From Chitinophaga pinensis (GTDB lineage: Bacteria > Bacteroidota > Bacteroidia > Chitinophagales > UBA10324), in NCBI GenBank assembly GCA_945892775.1, contig CAMDDP010000030.1, forward strand, positions 1 through 35,274: a stretch of 35,274 bases of DNA. Reading direction: 5' to 3'. This document shows, piece by piece, positions 18,956 to 26,605 of this stretch (positions are counted from its first letter, which is position 1; every line of letters begins with the position of its first letter). The notes under the pieces are model-generated. The model saw only the letters and a program-made list of their open reading frames with translations, did no database searches and was not told where the DNA came from. Both the position numbers and the translations under genes were made by a program.

Positions 18956-19918
18956 ATGTCAATTAAGCGAAAAGCCAAAGAATATTTCTCTTTTAATAAA
19001 AAAGAAAAAAGAGCGCTGCTTATTTTATCTGCTCTCATAGTTTTACTCTCTATATCACCACAAATTTATCTACTATTCAATTCCGAAGATAAAGTTGATA
19101 ATCATGTATTTGAAGAAGGTGTAAAAAAATTTTATGCCGGTCAAAATAAAACACCAAAAGAGAATGGGAATTCTAATAAAGAAATTATAAAAGAATATTT
19201 TGCCTCTAATACAAAGACGGAATCAATAATAGTTGGAAAAAAAATTACAAAGCTCTTTTCCTTTGACCCAAATACATCAAATGAAAATGATTTTGCCAAA
19301 CTTGGATTAGAATCAAGAACTATTAAAAGCATAATTAATTATAGAAATAAAGGAGGTCATTTTAAATCGCCAGAGGATTTTAAAAAAATATATACGCTCT
19401 CAGAAGAAGATTTTAATCGCGTGAAAGACTTTATTGTTATCAATAATTCTATCCATGAAAAAAATAAAACGGAACAAAAAACATTTGCATCTTATCAAAC
19501 AAAAATAATTGACATCAATACTGCCGATTCTCTTGAATGGGTAAAACTGTATGGCATTGGCCCTTATATCACATCAAACATTTTAGAATACAAAAATAAA
19601 TTAGGTGGCTTTTATACTGTAAATCAAATTAATGAAGTGTTTGGCATGAAACCCGAAACTTTTGAATTGATAAAAAATAAAATAAAATGTGCCGATGCAG
19701 GCGGTGCAACCATCATTCAAATTAACATGAATACAGCAACTAAAGATGAATTAAATAATCATCCATACATCAGTTACAAACAAGCCACAACTATTGTAAA
19801 TTTTAGAACACAACATGGCGCATTCAACTCTGTGAATGACCTATTAAATATTGATTGCTTCAATGATCAAGAATTTAATAAAATAAAATATTACCTCACC
19901 ATTAAATCTAAGGAATAA
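18956..19918 (+). CDS. Membrane-anchored helix-hairpin-helix (ComEA-like) protein
   Basis: 320 residues. The basic N-terminus (MSIKRKAKEYFSFNKKEKR) is followed by one membrane helix (~22-41), leaving the rest outside the cytoplasmic membrane. Three ComEA-type helix-hairpin-helix modules follow: ~100-160 (FDPNTSNENDFAKLGL...YRNKGGHFKSPEDFKKI), ~175-240 (IDINTADSLEWVKLYGIGPYITSNI...KLGGFYTVNQI) and ~250-318 (INMNTATKDELNNHPYIS...FRTQHGAFNSVNDL). The first has weak hairpin glycines. In Bacillus-type systems ComEA binds incoming DNA; in Bacteroidota these proteins are common and rarely tested, so DNA binding in the periplasm is an inference. The stop codon overlaps the end of the convergent kinase gene by 11 bp. 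Confidence 0.87.
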   Translation: MSIKRKAKEYFSFNKKEKRALLILSALIVLLSISPQIYLLFNSEDKVDNHVFEEGVKKFYAGQNKTPKENGNSNKEIIKEYFASNTKTESIIVGKKITKLFSFDPNTSNENDFAKLGLESRTIKSIINYRNKGGHFKSPEDFKKIYTLSEEDFNRVKDFIVINNSIHEKNKTEQKTFASYQTKIIDINTADSLEWVKLYGIGPYITSNILEYKNKLGGFYTVNQINEVFGMKPETFELIKNKIKCADAGGATIIQINMNTATKDELNNHPYISYKQATTIVNFRTQHGAFNSVNDLLNIDCFNDQEFNKIKYYLTIKSKE

Positions 19919-20831
19919 TAACTTTTAAACAGGAAGGAATTATTTCAACTTCAGCCGGAAGATTAAAATAAGGCTCGCCATCCAATTCCAAAATATTTTC
20001 TCCCTCACATTTTATAATTGCTTTGGTGGCAACAAAAGTTTTTACCTTATAATGCTTGGTAAATCCCCCTGTAAAAAGTCCCTTCAGGTTCAAAAGTATT
20101 TGTGGAATTGAAATGTCACCCATAACAGTGATGTTTAATTTTCCATCAGTCATGGATGCTTCAGGACATTGTTTTATTCCACCTCCGTTACTGTGATTAT
20201 TTCCAATTGCTACTGAAAATATTTTACCGGAAATAGTTTCTTCATCAATTTTCAAAAACACCTTTTGTGCTCTATAACCAAATAGTGAAGTTGCCAAACA
20301 ACGCAAGTAAACCAATTTCCCCCCGTTACCATTCATTTTTTGATTGTGTGCTTTTACGGCAACATGCGAATCAAATCCACACCCTCCCATACTTATGATG
20401 AAAGCCATTTTATTTTCTGAAATAAAATTCACACTGATAACATCCTGAAAGACAGTTTTGTTTTTTTGAATCAGTTCTATAATTTGTTCATTTCGTTTCG
20501 GTAATTTCCAATAGTTGCCAAAATCGTTTCCTGTTCCCATTGGAATTAATCCAATACTTATTTCTTTTGAATCAATATCATTTTGCAATAAAATTCCATT
20601 CGCTACTTGGTGTAAAGTTCCATCCCCACCAACGGCAATAATTTTTCTATATCCTTCCCCTATTGCCTCTTGGGCTAAAGCAATTGCATCACCTGATTTC
20701 TTTGTTGTTTTGCAAATGAATTCTAATTTATAACGATGTAGAAGTGGTTCAAAACTCTTCCAAAACTTTAACGACTTCCCCCCTGATGAAACAGGATTAA
20801 GAATGAATGCAAATGAATTTTCTTTTATCAA
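19908..20831 (-). CDS. Diacylglycerol kinase family lipid kinase (YegS/DagK-like)
   Basis: 307 residues, the usual length of bacterial DAGK-catalytic-domain proteins. The nucleotide-binding GGDGT is at 68-72 (AVGGDGTLHQVANGI), the second signature IPMGTGNDF at 97-104, and the C-terminal domain carries LELDGEP. The family phosphorylates diacylglycerol or related lipids (sphingoid or glycerolipids) with ATP at the cytoplasmic face of the membrane. The true lipid substrate cannot be read from sequence; Bacteroidota also contain sphingolipids, so a ceramide or sphingosine kinase role is possible. It lies 44 bp downstream of the aldo/keto reductase on the same strand and may share its transcript. 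It overlaps the preceding plus-strand gene tail to tail. Confidence 0.91.
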   Translation of the reverse strand: MIKENSFAFILNPVSSGGKSLKFWKSFEPLLHRYKLEFICKTTKKSGDAIALAQEAIGEGYRKIIAVGGDGTLHQVANGILLQNDIDSKEISIGLIPMGTGNDFGNYWKLPKRNEQIIELIQKNKTVFQDVISVNFISENKMAFIISMGGCGFDSHVAVKAHNQKMNGNGGKLVYLRCLATSLFGYRAQKVFLKIDEETISGKIFSVAIGNNHSNGGGIKQCPEASMTDGKLNITVMGDISIPQILLNLKGLFTGGFTKHYKVKTFVATKAIIKCEGENILELDGEPYFNLPAEVEIIPSCLKVIIP

Positions 20832-20875
20832 TTTCTAAATCATCTAAAACAAAAAAATATTTTTAAAAATAAAAA

Positions 20876-21862
20876 TTAAATGCCCGCCATCCGTGGCTTA
20901 TTCCCAAGTACCCTTTCTATTTCTTTCATTACCTCCTCTGTTAAAAGCACCGTTGTCTCAATAGATTTTAAATTTTCTTTGAGCTGTTCTAATTTTGATG
21001 CTCCAATAATGACAGTACTAACATTTTTATTCTTTAAACACCAAGCCAACGACATTCTACTCATTGGTATTTCTAATTTTTTAGCGAGCATAGAAAGTTT
21101 TTTCACCTTCTCCAATTTTTCTTTATCTCCTAAAACGCTTTCCCGTAACCATTCCAATCCTTTTAATCCCAATCTTGAATTTTTAGGAATATCGTCGATG
21201 TATTTTCCTGTTAGCAACCCTGAAGCAAGTGGCGACCAGGTTGTTGTTCCCATTCCAAAGTCAGTATACAATTTTTGATATTCTTTTTCAAATCTATCTC
21301 GATGAAAAAGATTGTATTGCGGTTGCTCCATTGAGGGGGCAAGCAGATTTAATTGTTTTGCAATTGTATGGGCTTCTGTAATTTGCTTAGCACTCCATTC
21401 GCTAGTACCCCAATATAAAATTTTTCCCTGCAAGGCCAGTTGATTCATTATCCATACGGTTTCTTCAATAGGTGTATTTACATCGGGGCGATGACAGAAA
21501 TACAAATCAAGATAATCAACCCTTAATCTTTTTAATGCTGCATGACAAGCCTCAGTTACATGCTTACGACTAAGTCCAGTTTGATTGGGAAGTTTGCCTC
21601 CAGTGCCAAAAAAAACCTTGCTACTTACAATGTAAGTATCACGTGTCCATTTATGCTTTTGCAAAATTTTTCCCATCAACTCTTCCGACTTTCCATAAAC
21701 ATATCCCTCTGCATTATCAAAGAAATTCACTCCGTTTTCATATGCATACTTCATGCATTTCTCCATTGAATCATTTGTACCCACCTTGGCAAAATTTAAC
21801 CATGAGCCAAATGACAATTCACTTACCTGCAATCCTGATTTTCCCAATCTTCTATAATTCAT
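20876..21862 (-). CDS. Aldo/keto reductase (K+-channel beta-subunit-like)
   Basis: 328 residues forming a TIM-barrel NADPH-dependent oxidoreductase that reduces aldehydes or ketones. The AKR catalytic tetrad is visible: Asp49 and Tyr54 (FFDNAEGY), Lys82 (VSSKVFFG) and His124 (DLYFCHRPD). The GTSEWSAKQI and VIIGASKLEQL segments near the cofactor site match the AKR6/AKR7-like branch related to voltage-gated K+ channel beta subunits; bacterial members often act on methylglyoxal or other small aldehydes. The start ATG 21862 gives MNYRRLGKSGLQVSELSFG, the standard N-terminus. A perfect -7 element lies just upstream. The lipid kinase gene follows. Confidence 0.93.
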   Translation of the reverse strand: MNYRRLGKSGLQVSELSFGSWLNFAKVGTNDSMEKCMKYAYENGVNFFDNAEGYVYGKSEELMGKILQKHKWTRDTYIVSSKVFFGTGGKLPNQTGLSRKHVTEACHAALKRLRVDYLDLYFCHRPDVNTPIEETVWIMNQLALQGKILYWGTSEWSAKQITEAHTIAKQLNLLAPSMEQPQYNLFHRDRFEKEYQKLYTDFGMGTTTWSPLASGLLTGKYIDDIPKNSRLGLKGLEWLRESVLGDKEKLEKVKKLSMLAKKLEIPMSRMSLAWCLKNKNVSTVIIGASKLEQLKENLKSIETTVLLTEEVMKEIERVLGNKPRMAGI

Positions 21863-21875
21863 TATAAAATTTTTT

Positions 21876-21883
21876 CAAACCTA
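21876..21883 (-). promoter_or_regulatory. -7 promoter element for the aldo/keto reductase
   Basis: On the minus strand this reads TAGGTTTG, a perfect TAnnTTTG, 13 bases before the ATG. No clear -33 box is seen. Confidence 0.5.
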
Positions 21884-21986
21884 ACGAATGAAATCATTAA
21901 ATACTGCTTGTATTTTAAACGATACACAATAAAATTATTTGTTTGAAACAATGATTTTATTATCGATTGAAAATAATTGACAACAA

Positions 21987-21994
21987 TATTTTTG
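21987..21994 (+). promoter_or_regulatory. -7 promoter element before a small ORF
   Basis: TATTTTTG matches TAnnTTTG. An ATTG at 21966-21969 lies 17 bases upstream, close to the place of a -33 TTTG box. The ATG at 22008 follows 13 bases later. Confidence 0.5.
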
Positions 21995-22007
21995 TCAAAA
22001 CATTTAA

Positions 22008-22091
22008 ATGACTTCAGCAATTTTTACTCTTGCAACTCTAATTTTGGTCATTACAACTGTAATGATTAAAGTACAAAAAAGAGTTCGATAA
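22008..22091 (+). CDS. Possible 27-residue membrane peptide
   Basis: ATG 22008 to TAA 22089-22091 encodes 27 residues: a Thr/Leu/Ile/Val-rich hydrophobic core of about 19 residues starting MTSAIFTLATLILV, followed by a basic tail KVQKRVR. That is the shape of a single-pass small membrane protein with positive-inside topology. It is preceded at a suitable distance by a -7 element. I recognise no family. Very short hydrophobic ORFs can occur by chance in AT-rich gaps, so confidence is limited. Confidence 0.35.
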   Translation: MTSAIFTLATLILVITTVMIKVQKRVR

Positions 22092-22500
22092 TATCTACTC
22101 AGAATAAACCGAGTCAACTTCTGTTGCCAGAAGCATAAAATTGCTTTCATTTTTTTATCCAAAAACAAACAGCAATACGAATATTAATACTTCTGATAAT
22201 TCAGTGATCCAGTTAGTTGAGTTTTTTTTGGATTTTTGAGACCTGTAGGGGTTCCACTAGATAACAAAATAACTACGGCAAATAAATTAATAATAACCGA
22301 CTGAGAGAAAAGCAATAGGAGACTAACAGCACCTTAGAGTAAGTTTTTAAATAAGAAAGACAACTTCGTAAACATTTAAAGCATTAAACAAAGTACACAA
22401 ACTGACAAAGAAAATCAGTTTGTAGTTTTATAAAAAGTTTCTTCTTTCTGGATACTTATTTAATTATTACTTATAGAAAAATTCTATTAATAATTATAAT
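22092..22500. other. Non-coding gap with one hairpin
   Basis: No ORF of note is seen on either strand. A 9-bp perfect hairpin (22397-22405 acaaactga with 22415-22423 tcagtttgt) is followed by agtttt and could close a small RNA or be chance. The rest is AT-rich with no recognisable element. Confidence 0.4.
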
Positions 22501-22506
22501 AAAAAA

Positions 22507-22530
22507 AGAGGAGTACTTCTGTACTCCTCT
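22507..22530. terminator. Strong hairpin, terminator on the minus strand
   Basis: A perfect 10-bp stem (22507-22516 agaggagtac with 22521-22530 gtactcctct) has a 4-nt loop. On the minus strand it is followed by a run of T (the A run 22500-22506 here), so it suits termination downstream of the gene ending at 22591. Confidence 0.8.
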
Positions 22531-22548
22531 GAATGCTAATAATATAAG

Positions 22549-22576
22549 AAAAAGAACTTCGCTTTGAGTTCTTTTT
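22549..22576. terminator. Second hairpin downstream of the 251-residue gene
   Basis: A 10-bp stem (22549-22558 aaaaagaact with 22567-22576 agttcttttt) has A's on one side and T's on the other, so it can act in both directions. It lies 15 bp after the stop of the minus-strand gene and forms a tandem with the hairpin at 22507. Confidence 0.75.
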
Positions 22577-22590
22577 TATTCTTTCTGAAT

Positions 22591-23346
22591 TTACTGCAAT
22601 AGTATTTTCTTATGAAAGTTCAAAGATGGTGTCGCTACCTGTACCAGATAAACTCCTTTTGAAAGAAATTCCAGATTGAGATTCCTTTTGTTTTCCCCAA
22701 CATTAGAATTTCCGTTTTGATGGCACACCACTTTTCCATTCATATCTGAAACAATTAACTGATATGACTCACTACTATTAGTATAAAAGTTCATCTGAAA
22801 AAATCCATTTGAAGGATTAGGAAAAAGTTCAACCGACTCATTATTATTAACCGGTGCAACTATCGCATTGACAGTATCTGTATCACTAATACATTCCGTA
22901 ATTTTAGCAGAACAGGCATCGCCATTCAGATAAACAAGTACACTGTTTAAATCATCGGTACAGAATTTTCCGGATGAAACATTGAAACGGATTTTAACCA
23001 TTGGCGTATTATTCGCGAAAGTTGTAATACTGAAGGAAGTGAAATAAACAGTTTGATTTCCGCTGTTGTAATTGGAGGTAACAGATAAATAACTTGCAAG
23101 TTTAAAAATGGTATCATATGTAAAATCTGTTTGATTGTATTTGAACGAAAAATCCAGCGCATTTACAATGTCATCTGATAAAAAGTAAACAGGGAATTCT
23201 ATATATCCGACTCCGGAATCTGCTTGTGATATATCAAAAACTACGGTATCCTGCACATCAATAGTGCTTATGTCATTTGGAGATTGCGCAAATGAAAATA
23301 ATGAACTGAAAATGATAGCAACAATTAGTACAATCTGTTTTTTCAT
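22591..23346 (-). CDS. Small secreted cohesin-like protein with T9SS sorting domain
   Basis: 251 residues: signal peptide (~1-20, ending SLFSFAQ), one cohesin-like beta domain (~30-160: VVFDISQADSGVGYIEFPVYF, VNALDFSFKYN, FTSFSIT, MVKIRFNVSSG, VLVYLNGD) and a type A T9SS sorting domain (~170-251: ELFPNPSNGFFQMNF, VSDMNGKVV, GVYLVQVAT). The whole protein parallels residues ~840-1049 of the larger upstream protein (for example VIFDLTKAVSGEGFVDVPVYV and VNALDFAVAFD), so the two are paralogous. It is likely exported and surface attached; if the beta domain is a true cohesin it could hold a dockerin-bearing partner. A terminator-like hairpin separates it from the upstream gene. Confidence 0.8.
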   Translation of the reverse strand: MKKQIVLIVAIIFSSLFSFAQSPNDISTIDVQDTVVFDISQADSGVGYIEFPVYFLSDDIVNALDFSFKYNQTDFTYDTIFKLASYLSVTSNYNSGNQTVYFTSFSITTFANNTPMVKIRFNVSSGKFCTDDLNSVLVYLNGDACSAKITECISDTDTVNAIVAPVNNNESVELFPNPSNGFFQMNFYTNSSESYQLIVSDMNGKVVCHQNGNSNVGENKRNLNLEFLSKGVYLVQVATPSLNFHKKILLQ

Positions 23347-23362
23347 TTGATTTGAATTTTAT

Positions 23363-23401
23363 TTAAAAAAAACCATCCCGATTAATTAATCGGGATGGTT
23401 T
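23363..23401 (-). terminator. Terminator or attenuator between two T9SS genes
   Basis: A long near-perfect palindrome (aaaccatcccgatt and its complement, about 23370-23401, centred on attaattaat) is followed on the minus strand by a run of T. It lies between the 1049- and 251-residue genes and should end or attenuate transcription from the larger gene. Confidence 0.88.
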
Positions 23402-23422
23402 AGAAAAAATTATTAAAAAAAA

Positions 23423-26400
23423 TTACTTCTGAATCACTATTTTTTTAGTAGATACAAAGTTGTCGTTAGAAACCTGAAGCAGGTAAACGCCATTCGCAAG
23501 ACTTGCAGTATTTATTTGCAGTTTCTCATTAGCAATTACATTAACAGATTTAAACAAAAGACTTCCGTTCACACTGAATAACTGGATGGTTGCATCTTCA
23601 GTAGAAACAACATTTATCATTTCATTGGCAGGATTAGGGAAAATGTTGACATTGTAATCTGAAACCGATCCATCTGTATTTATTTCCAATTCTACGCGAT
23701 CACCATTCAAATAACCTTCAAGCGAATTGAAATCAGCCTTGGTTATTTTTTCTGTGGTGTTAAAACGAATAGTTGCAATTGGTTTGCTTATTACAAACTG
23801 ATCAAGACTGTATGAAGTGAATCGTAAGGTAATGTCATTAACATTGAAATTTGCCATTGACTCAAGGCTTTCGGTGTTATTAATAATTGAGTTAAAAGAT
23901 AATTTAGTGTTGTCAAACGCAACAGCGAAATCAAGTGCATTAACTGAACCGGCTGATGTTACATAAACCGGAACATCAACAAATCCTTCACCTGAAACAG
24001 CTTTTGTCAAATCGAAAATCACTTTGTCGCCTTCGCTTACTTTTCCTCCCGAATAAAATCCTGCACCTGCAGTTGAGTAATTTCCATTCACATCTCCGAT
24101 TAAAATGCCTTTGTATGTTTCAGTAATAAGAACTGTGCAATCACTTGAGGTATCTGCACTTAAATTCGGAAGCGGAAGACAAAAAGGAACAACAGGCACT
24201 CTGTTTTTATAAGCTCCAACTCCGTCATCAGCAGGGTAAGTAAATGATACTCTGTAATCCAAATCATTATTCAATGTTGTAAGGTCAATGAACAACCAAT
24301 CTTTAGAAACCGGACCAAGAGAAGTACCATTCGCACTATAATTCCATGCCTGTTTCATTTCAGGGTTTATCAAAACTGTTCTCTGGTTAATTTGAGAAAC
24401 ATCACCTGCACTGATAACACCATCCAAATTCACATCCATGGCAATTAACTGGAAAATAGAAGGAACAAATGTGGCATCATTAATCAACACTCTTCTTGCA
24501 AGAAAAGCATCGAAACCATTTACAACCGGCTGAATGCTGGTAGCAGAAGCAATGTCTTTTTTAATGGTAATGTTCTCGCCATTATTAGTGGTGTAAGTAA
24601 AATGACCTGTTAAATCAGGTTGACTTGCAGTTGCTGATTCGCTTGAGCAATTTGAGTTGTTGCCATAAATATTTGTAATCAGGTACTGAGCCGGATTACC
24701 CAGGTTGTAAGGCATTGCCGCATTGTTCGACCAAAAACTTAGTAAGCCCACAAATGAACTGTCTTTGTAAGTATTGTACTTACCTGCATCAGCCGCTACC
24801 TGTTGTACGCCGGTGATATAACTTTCCTGCAATGAAACAACACTGAACGCAGCCGTATCAACAGCAACAAAATTTGCTGTTTTACTGAACTCTACACAAA
24901 AAATATTTCCTGAACCTGAGAAAAAGGTATTGGCAGGAGCATTACCATTAAAGAATAAAGAAATATTTACATTGCTGTTACCTGCATCAATGCTATTGAT
25001 TACATCTACATAACCAGGGTTGATAAGATCACTTGCAACAGTTACGATTCCTGTAGGTGTTACTTTTGTTGCATCATAATTCATCACTACATCGTATCCG
25101 ATTACATTGGATACTACATCTTCAGCACTTACATACATGCAGAATATGCTTGGCTCGCAGGTATTAGTTGTATTTACTACTTTATATGAAAGTGCATTTG
25201 GATCAGCAAGGCTTATAGTAATAATATTTGAAGTGGTTGATGCGCCATTGTTGTCGGTCGCAACTGCTTTTAATTGGCGGAAGCCAAATGGAGCAGCACT
25301 TGTCCAACCGAAACTAAATGGAGTTGCATTATCAATACCAACTGAAACATTGTCAACAAAAAATTCAACCTGTGCAACTGTACCATCAGCATCATTTGCA
25401 GTAGAAGTCATATTTACAACTGCAGGAGCAATAAACGATGCGCCGTTTGATGGTGATGTAAGTGATACGGTTGGAACAATATTGTTTCCAACGATTACAG
25501 TAACAACAGATGAAGTAGTTTGTCCGCTGCTATTGTCAGTTGCTCTTGCTTTTAATTGGTGAGTTCCAACAACAGCAGTCCAGTTAAAAGAGTATGGAGA
25601 AGTATTATCACTTCCAACCACAACATTGTCAACTAAAAATTCAACATTAGAAACTATTCCATCTGCATCACTCGCAGTTGCTGCAATTGCAACTGTATTT
25701 GGCAAAACAAATGTTGCATTATTTGCAGGTGAAGTAATGCTAACTGTTGGCAAAGTATTCGGTACACCAAAAGTTCCGGTCAAGCTCGGAATGCTGATTT
25801 CAGCACCAACCGGATTTGAAGAAACAAAGTTTTGTACTCCGGCACTTGGAGTACCAATCTGTAAATTCAATTCAAAGTGAAAAATTCCTGTTGTTGTAAA
25901 CTGACCGATTAAAACACGGTTAGCTACAGTTGGACCAGTAACACCACCAAGTACTGCAATAGAACCATTTGAAGTGGTGAAGTTTCCACCAACCTGGCTC
26001 AATCCATCAAACACTCCAAGATCACCATTTCCTGAATTAGCAATACCCACAAAAGTTACTGATGCAGGAGATCCTGCAATCATTCCATCTTGAGTGTTAA
26101 TCGGAATTCCGGCAGTAGCATCGTTGTGCTGAAGCATAATAGGCACTGTAGAGTTAACCAATGCACCATCGCTGTCTTCTGTTTTCAGAACAGCAACTTT
26201 TCCTGCAGCATTTCCTCCCATTGAAAACCAGGAGTCAACCATTACAGAATTTTTTCTTGAGTTGGTTACACTTATTCCGTTTGGTGTGGTGCTTCCGTAA
26301 TCTTCGTTGTTAAAAAATGTAGTAGATGATGTGATCAGTAAAGTGTGATTAGCTACACCATAAACTGCTTGCAGGTTGTAACCGGGAAGAAGATCAGCAT

Positions 26401-26572
26401 AAATTCTCCATGTGTTTGAACCAACAGGAAGAGTACCAACACTGTTAGTGGCATCCACACTGTTTGATACATAATATTTTTCAACTGTAATTTGTTCTAA
26501 CCCATTTTGGGCACTGGCAACACCTGCAAGAAATAAGGAGGCTATGCCGAGTATTATTTTTTTCATTTTCAT
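23423..26572 (-). CDS. T9SS surface protein with Ig-like, cohesin-like and dockerin-like modules
   Basis: 1049 residues. A signal peptide (~1-21, VASAQ) precedes an N-terminal beta region (~25-270) that resembles a cohesin/choice-of-anchor-like domain but is not firmly recognised. Two Ig-like repeats (~274-364 and ~365-455, each PTVSxTSPxNxAxF...VEFxVDNVxVGxDN) are followed by a cohesin-like domain (~460-600: EPSIFCMYVSAEDVVSNVIGY). A dockerin-type Ca2+-loop motif (~710-733: DVNLDGVISAGDVSQINQR) and a weaker GDVNGNYS (~821) come next. A second cohesin-like domain (~840-970) and a type A T9SS sorting domain (~975-1049: IFPNPANEMINV, GVYLLQVSN) end it. It is exported by T9SS. It is probably co-transcribed with the beta-helix gene 33 bp upstream, with no terminator between. 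Its modules suggest structural or binding work, not catalysis. Confidence 0.85.
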   Translation of the reverse strand: MKMKKIILGIASLFLAGVASAQNGLEQITVEKYYVSNSVDATNSVGTLPVGSNTWRIYADLLPGYNLQAVYGVANHTLLITSSTTFFNNEDYGSTTPNGISVTNSRKNSVMVDSWFSMGGNAAGKVAVLKTEDSDGALVNSTVPIMLQHNDATAGIPINTQDGMIAGSPASVTFVGIANSGNGDLGVFDGLSQVGGNFTTSNGSIAVLGGVTGPTVANRVLIGQFTTTGIFHFELNLQIGTPSAGVQNFVSSNPVGAEISIPSLTGTFGVPNTLPTVSITSPANNATFVLPNTVAIAATASDADGIVSNVEFLVDNVVVGSDNTSPYSFNWTAVVGTHQLKARATDNSSGQTTSSVVTVIVGNNIVPTVSLTSPSNGASFIAPAVVNMTSTANDADGTVAQVEFFVDNVSVGIDNATPFSFGWTSAAPFGFRQLKAVATDNNGASTTSNIITISLADPNALSYKVVNTTNTCEPSIFCMYVSAEDVVSNVIGYDVVMNYDATKVTPTGIVTVASDLINPGYVDVINSIDAGNSNVNISLFFNGNAPANTFFSGSGNIFCVEFSKTANFVAVDTAAFSVVSLQESYITGVQQVAADAGKYNTYKDSSFVGLLSFWSNNAAMPYNLGNPAQYLITNIYGNNSNCSSESATASQPDLTGHFTYTTNNGENITIKKDIASATSIQPVVNGFDAFLARRVLINDATFVPSIFQLIAMDVNLDGVISAGDVSQINQRTVLINPEMKQAWNYSANGTSLGPVSKDWLFIDLTTLNNDLDYRVSFTYPADDGVGAYKNRVPVVPFCLPLPNLSADTSSDCTVLITETYKGILIGDVNGNYSTAGAGFYSGGKVSEGDKVIFDLTKAVSGEGFVDVPVYVTSAGSVNALDFAVAFDNTKLSFNSIINNTESLESMANFNVNDITLRFTSYSLDQFVISKPIATIRFNTTEKITKADFNSLEGYLNGDRVELEINTDGSVSDYNVNIFPNPANEMINVVSTEDATIQLFSVNGSLLFKSVNVIANEKLQINTASLANGVYLLQVSNDNFVSTKKIVIQK

Positions 26573-26605
26573 TTTAGTTATGATTTTGATTTGGGGTTTA
26601 TACTA

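Noticed and set aside
22397-22423. Terminator of a defined small RNA
   Set aside because: The hairpin is perfect but lacks a proper T run, and no RNA family or promoter pairs with it clearly; kept only as a note in the gap description.
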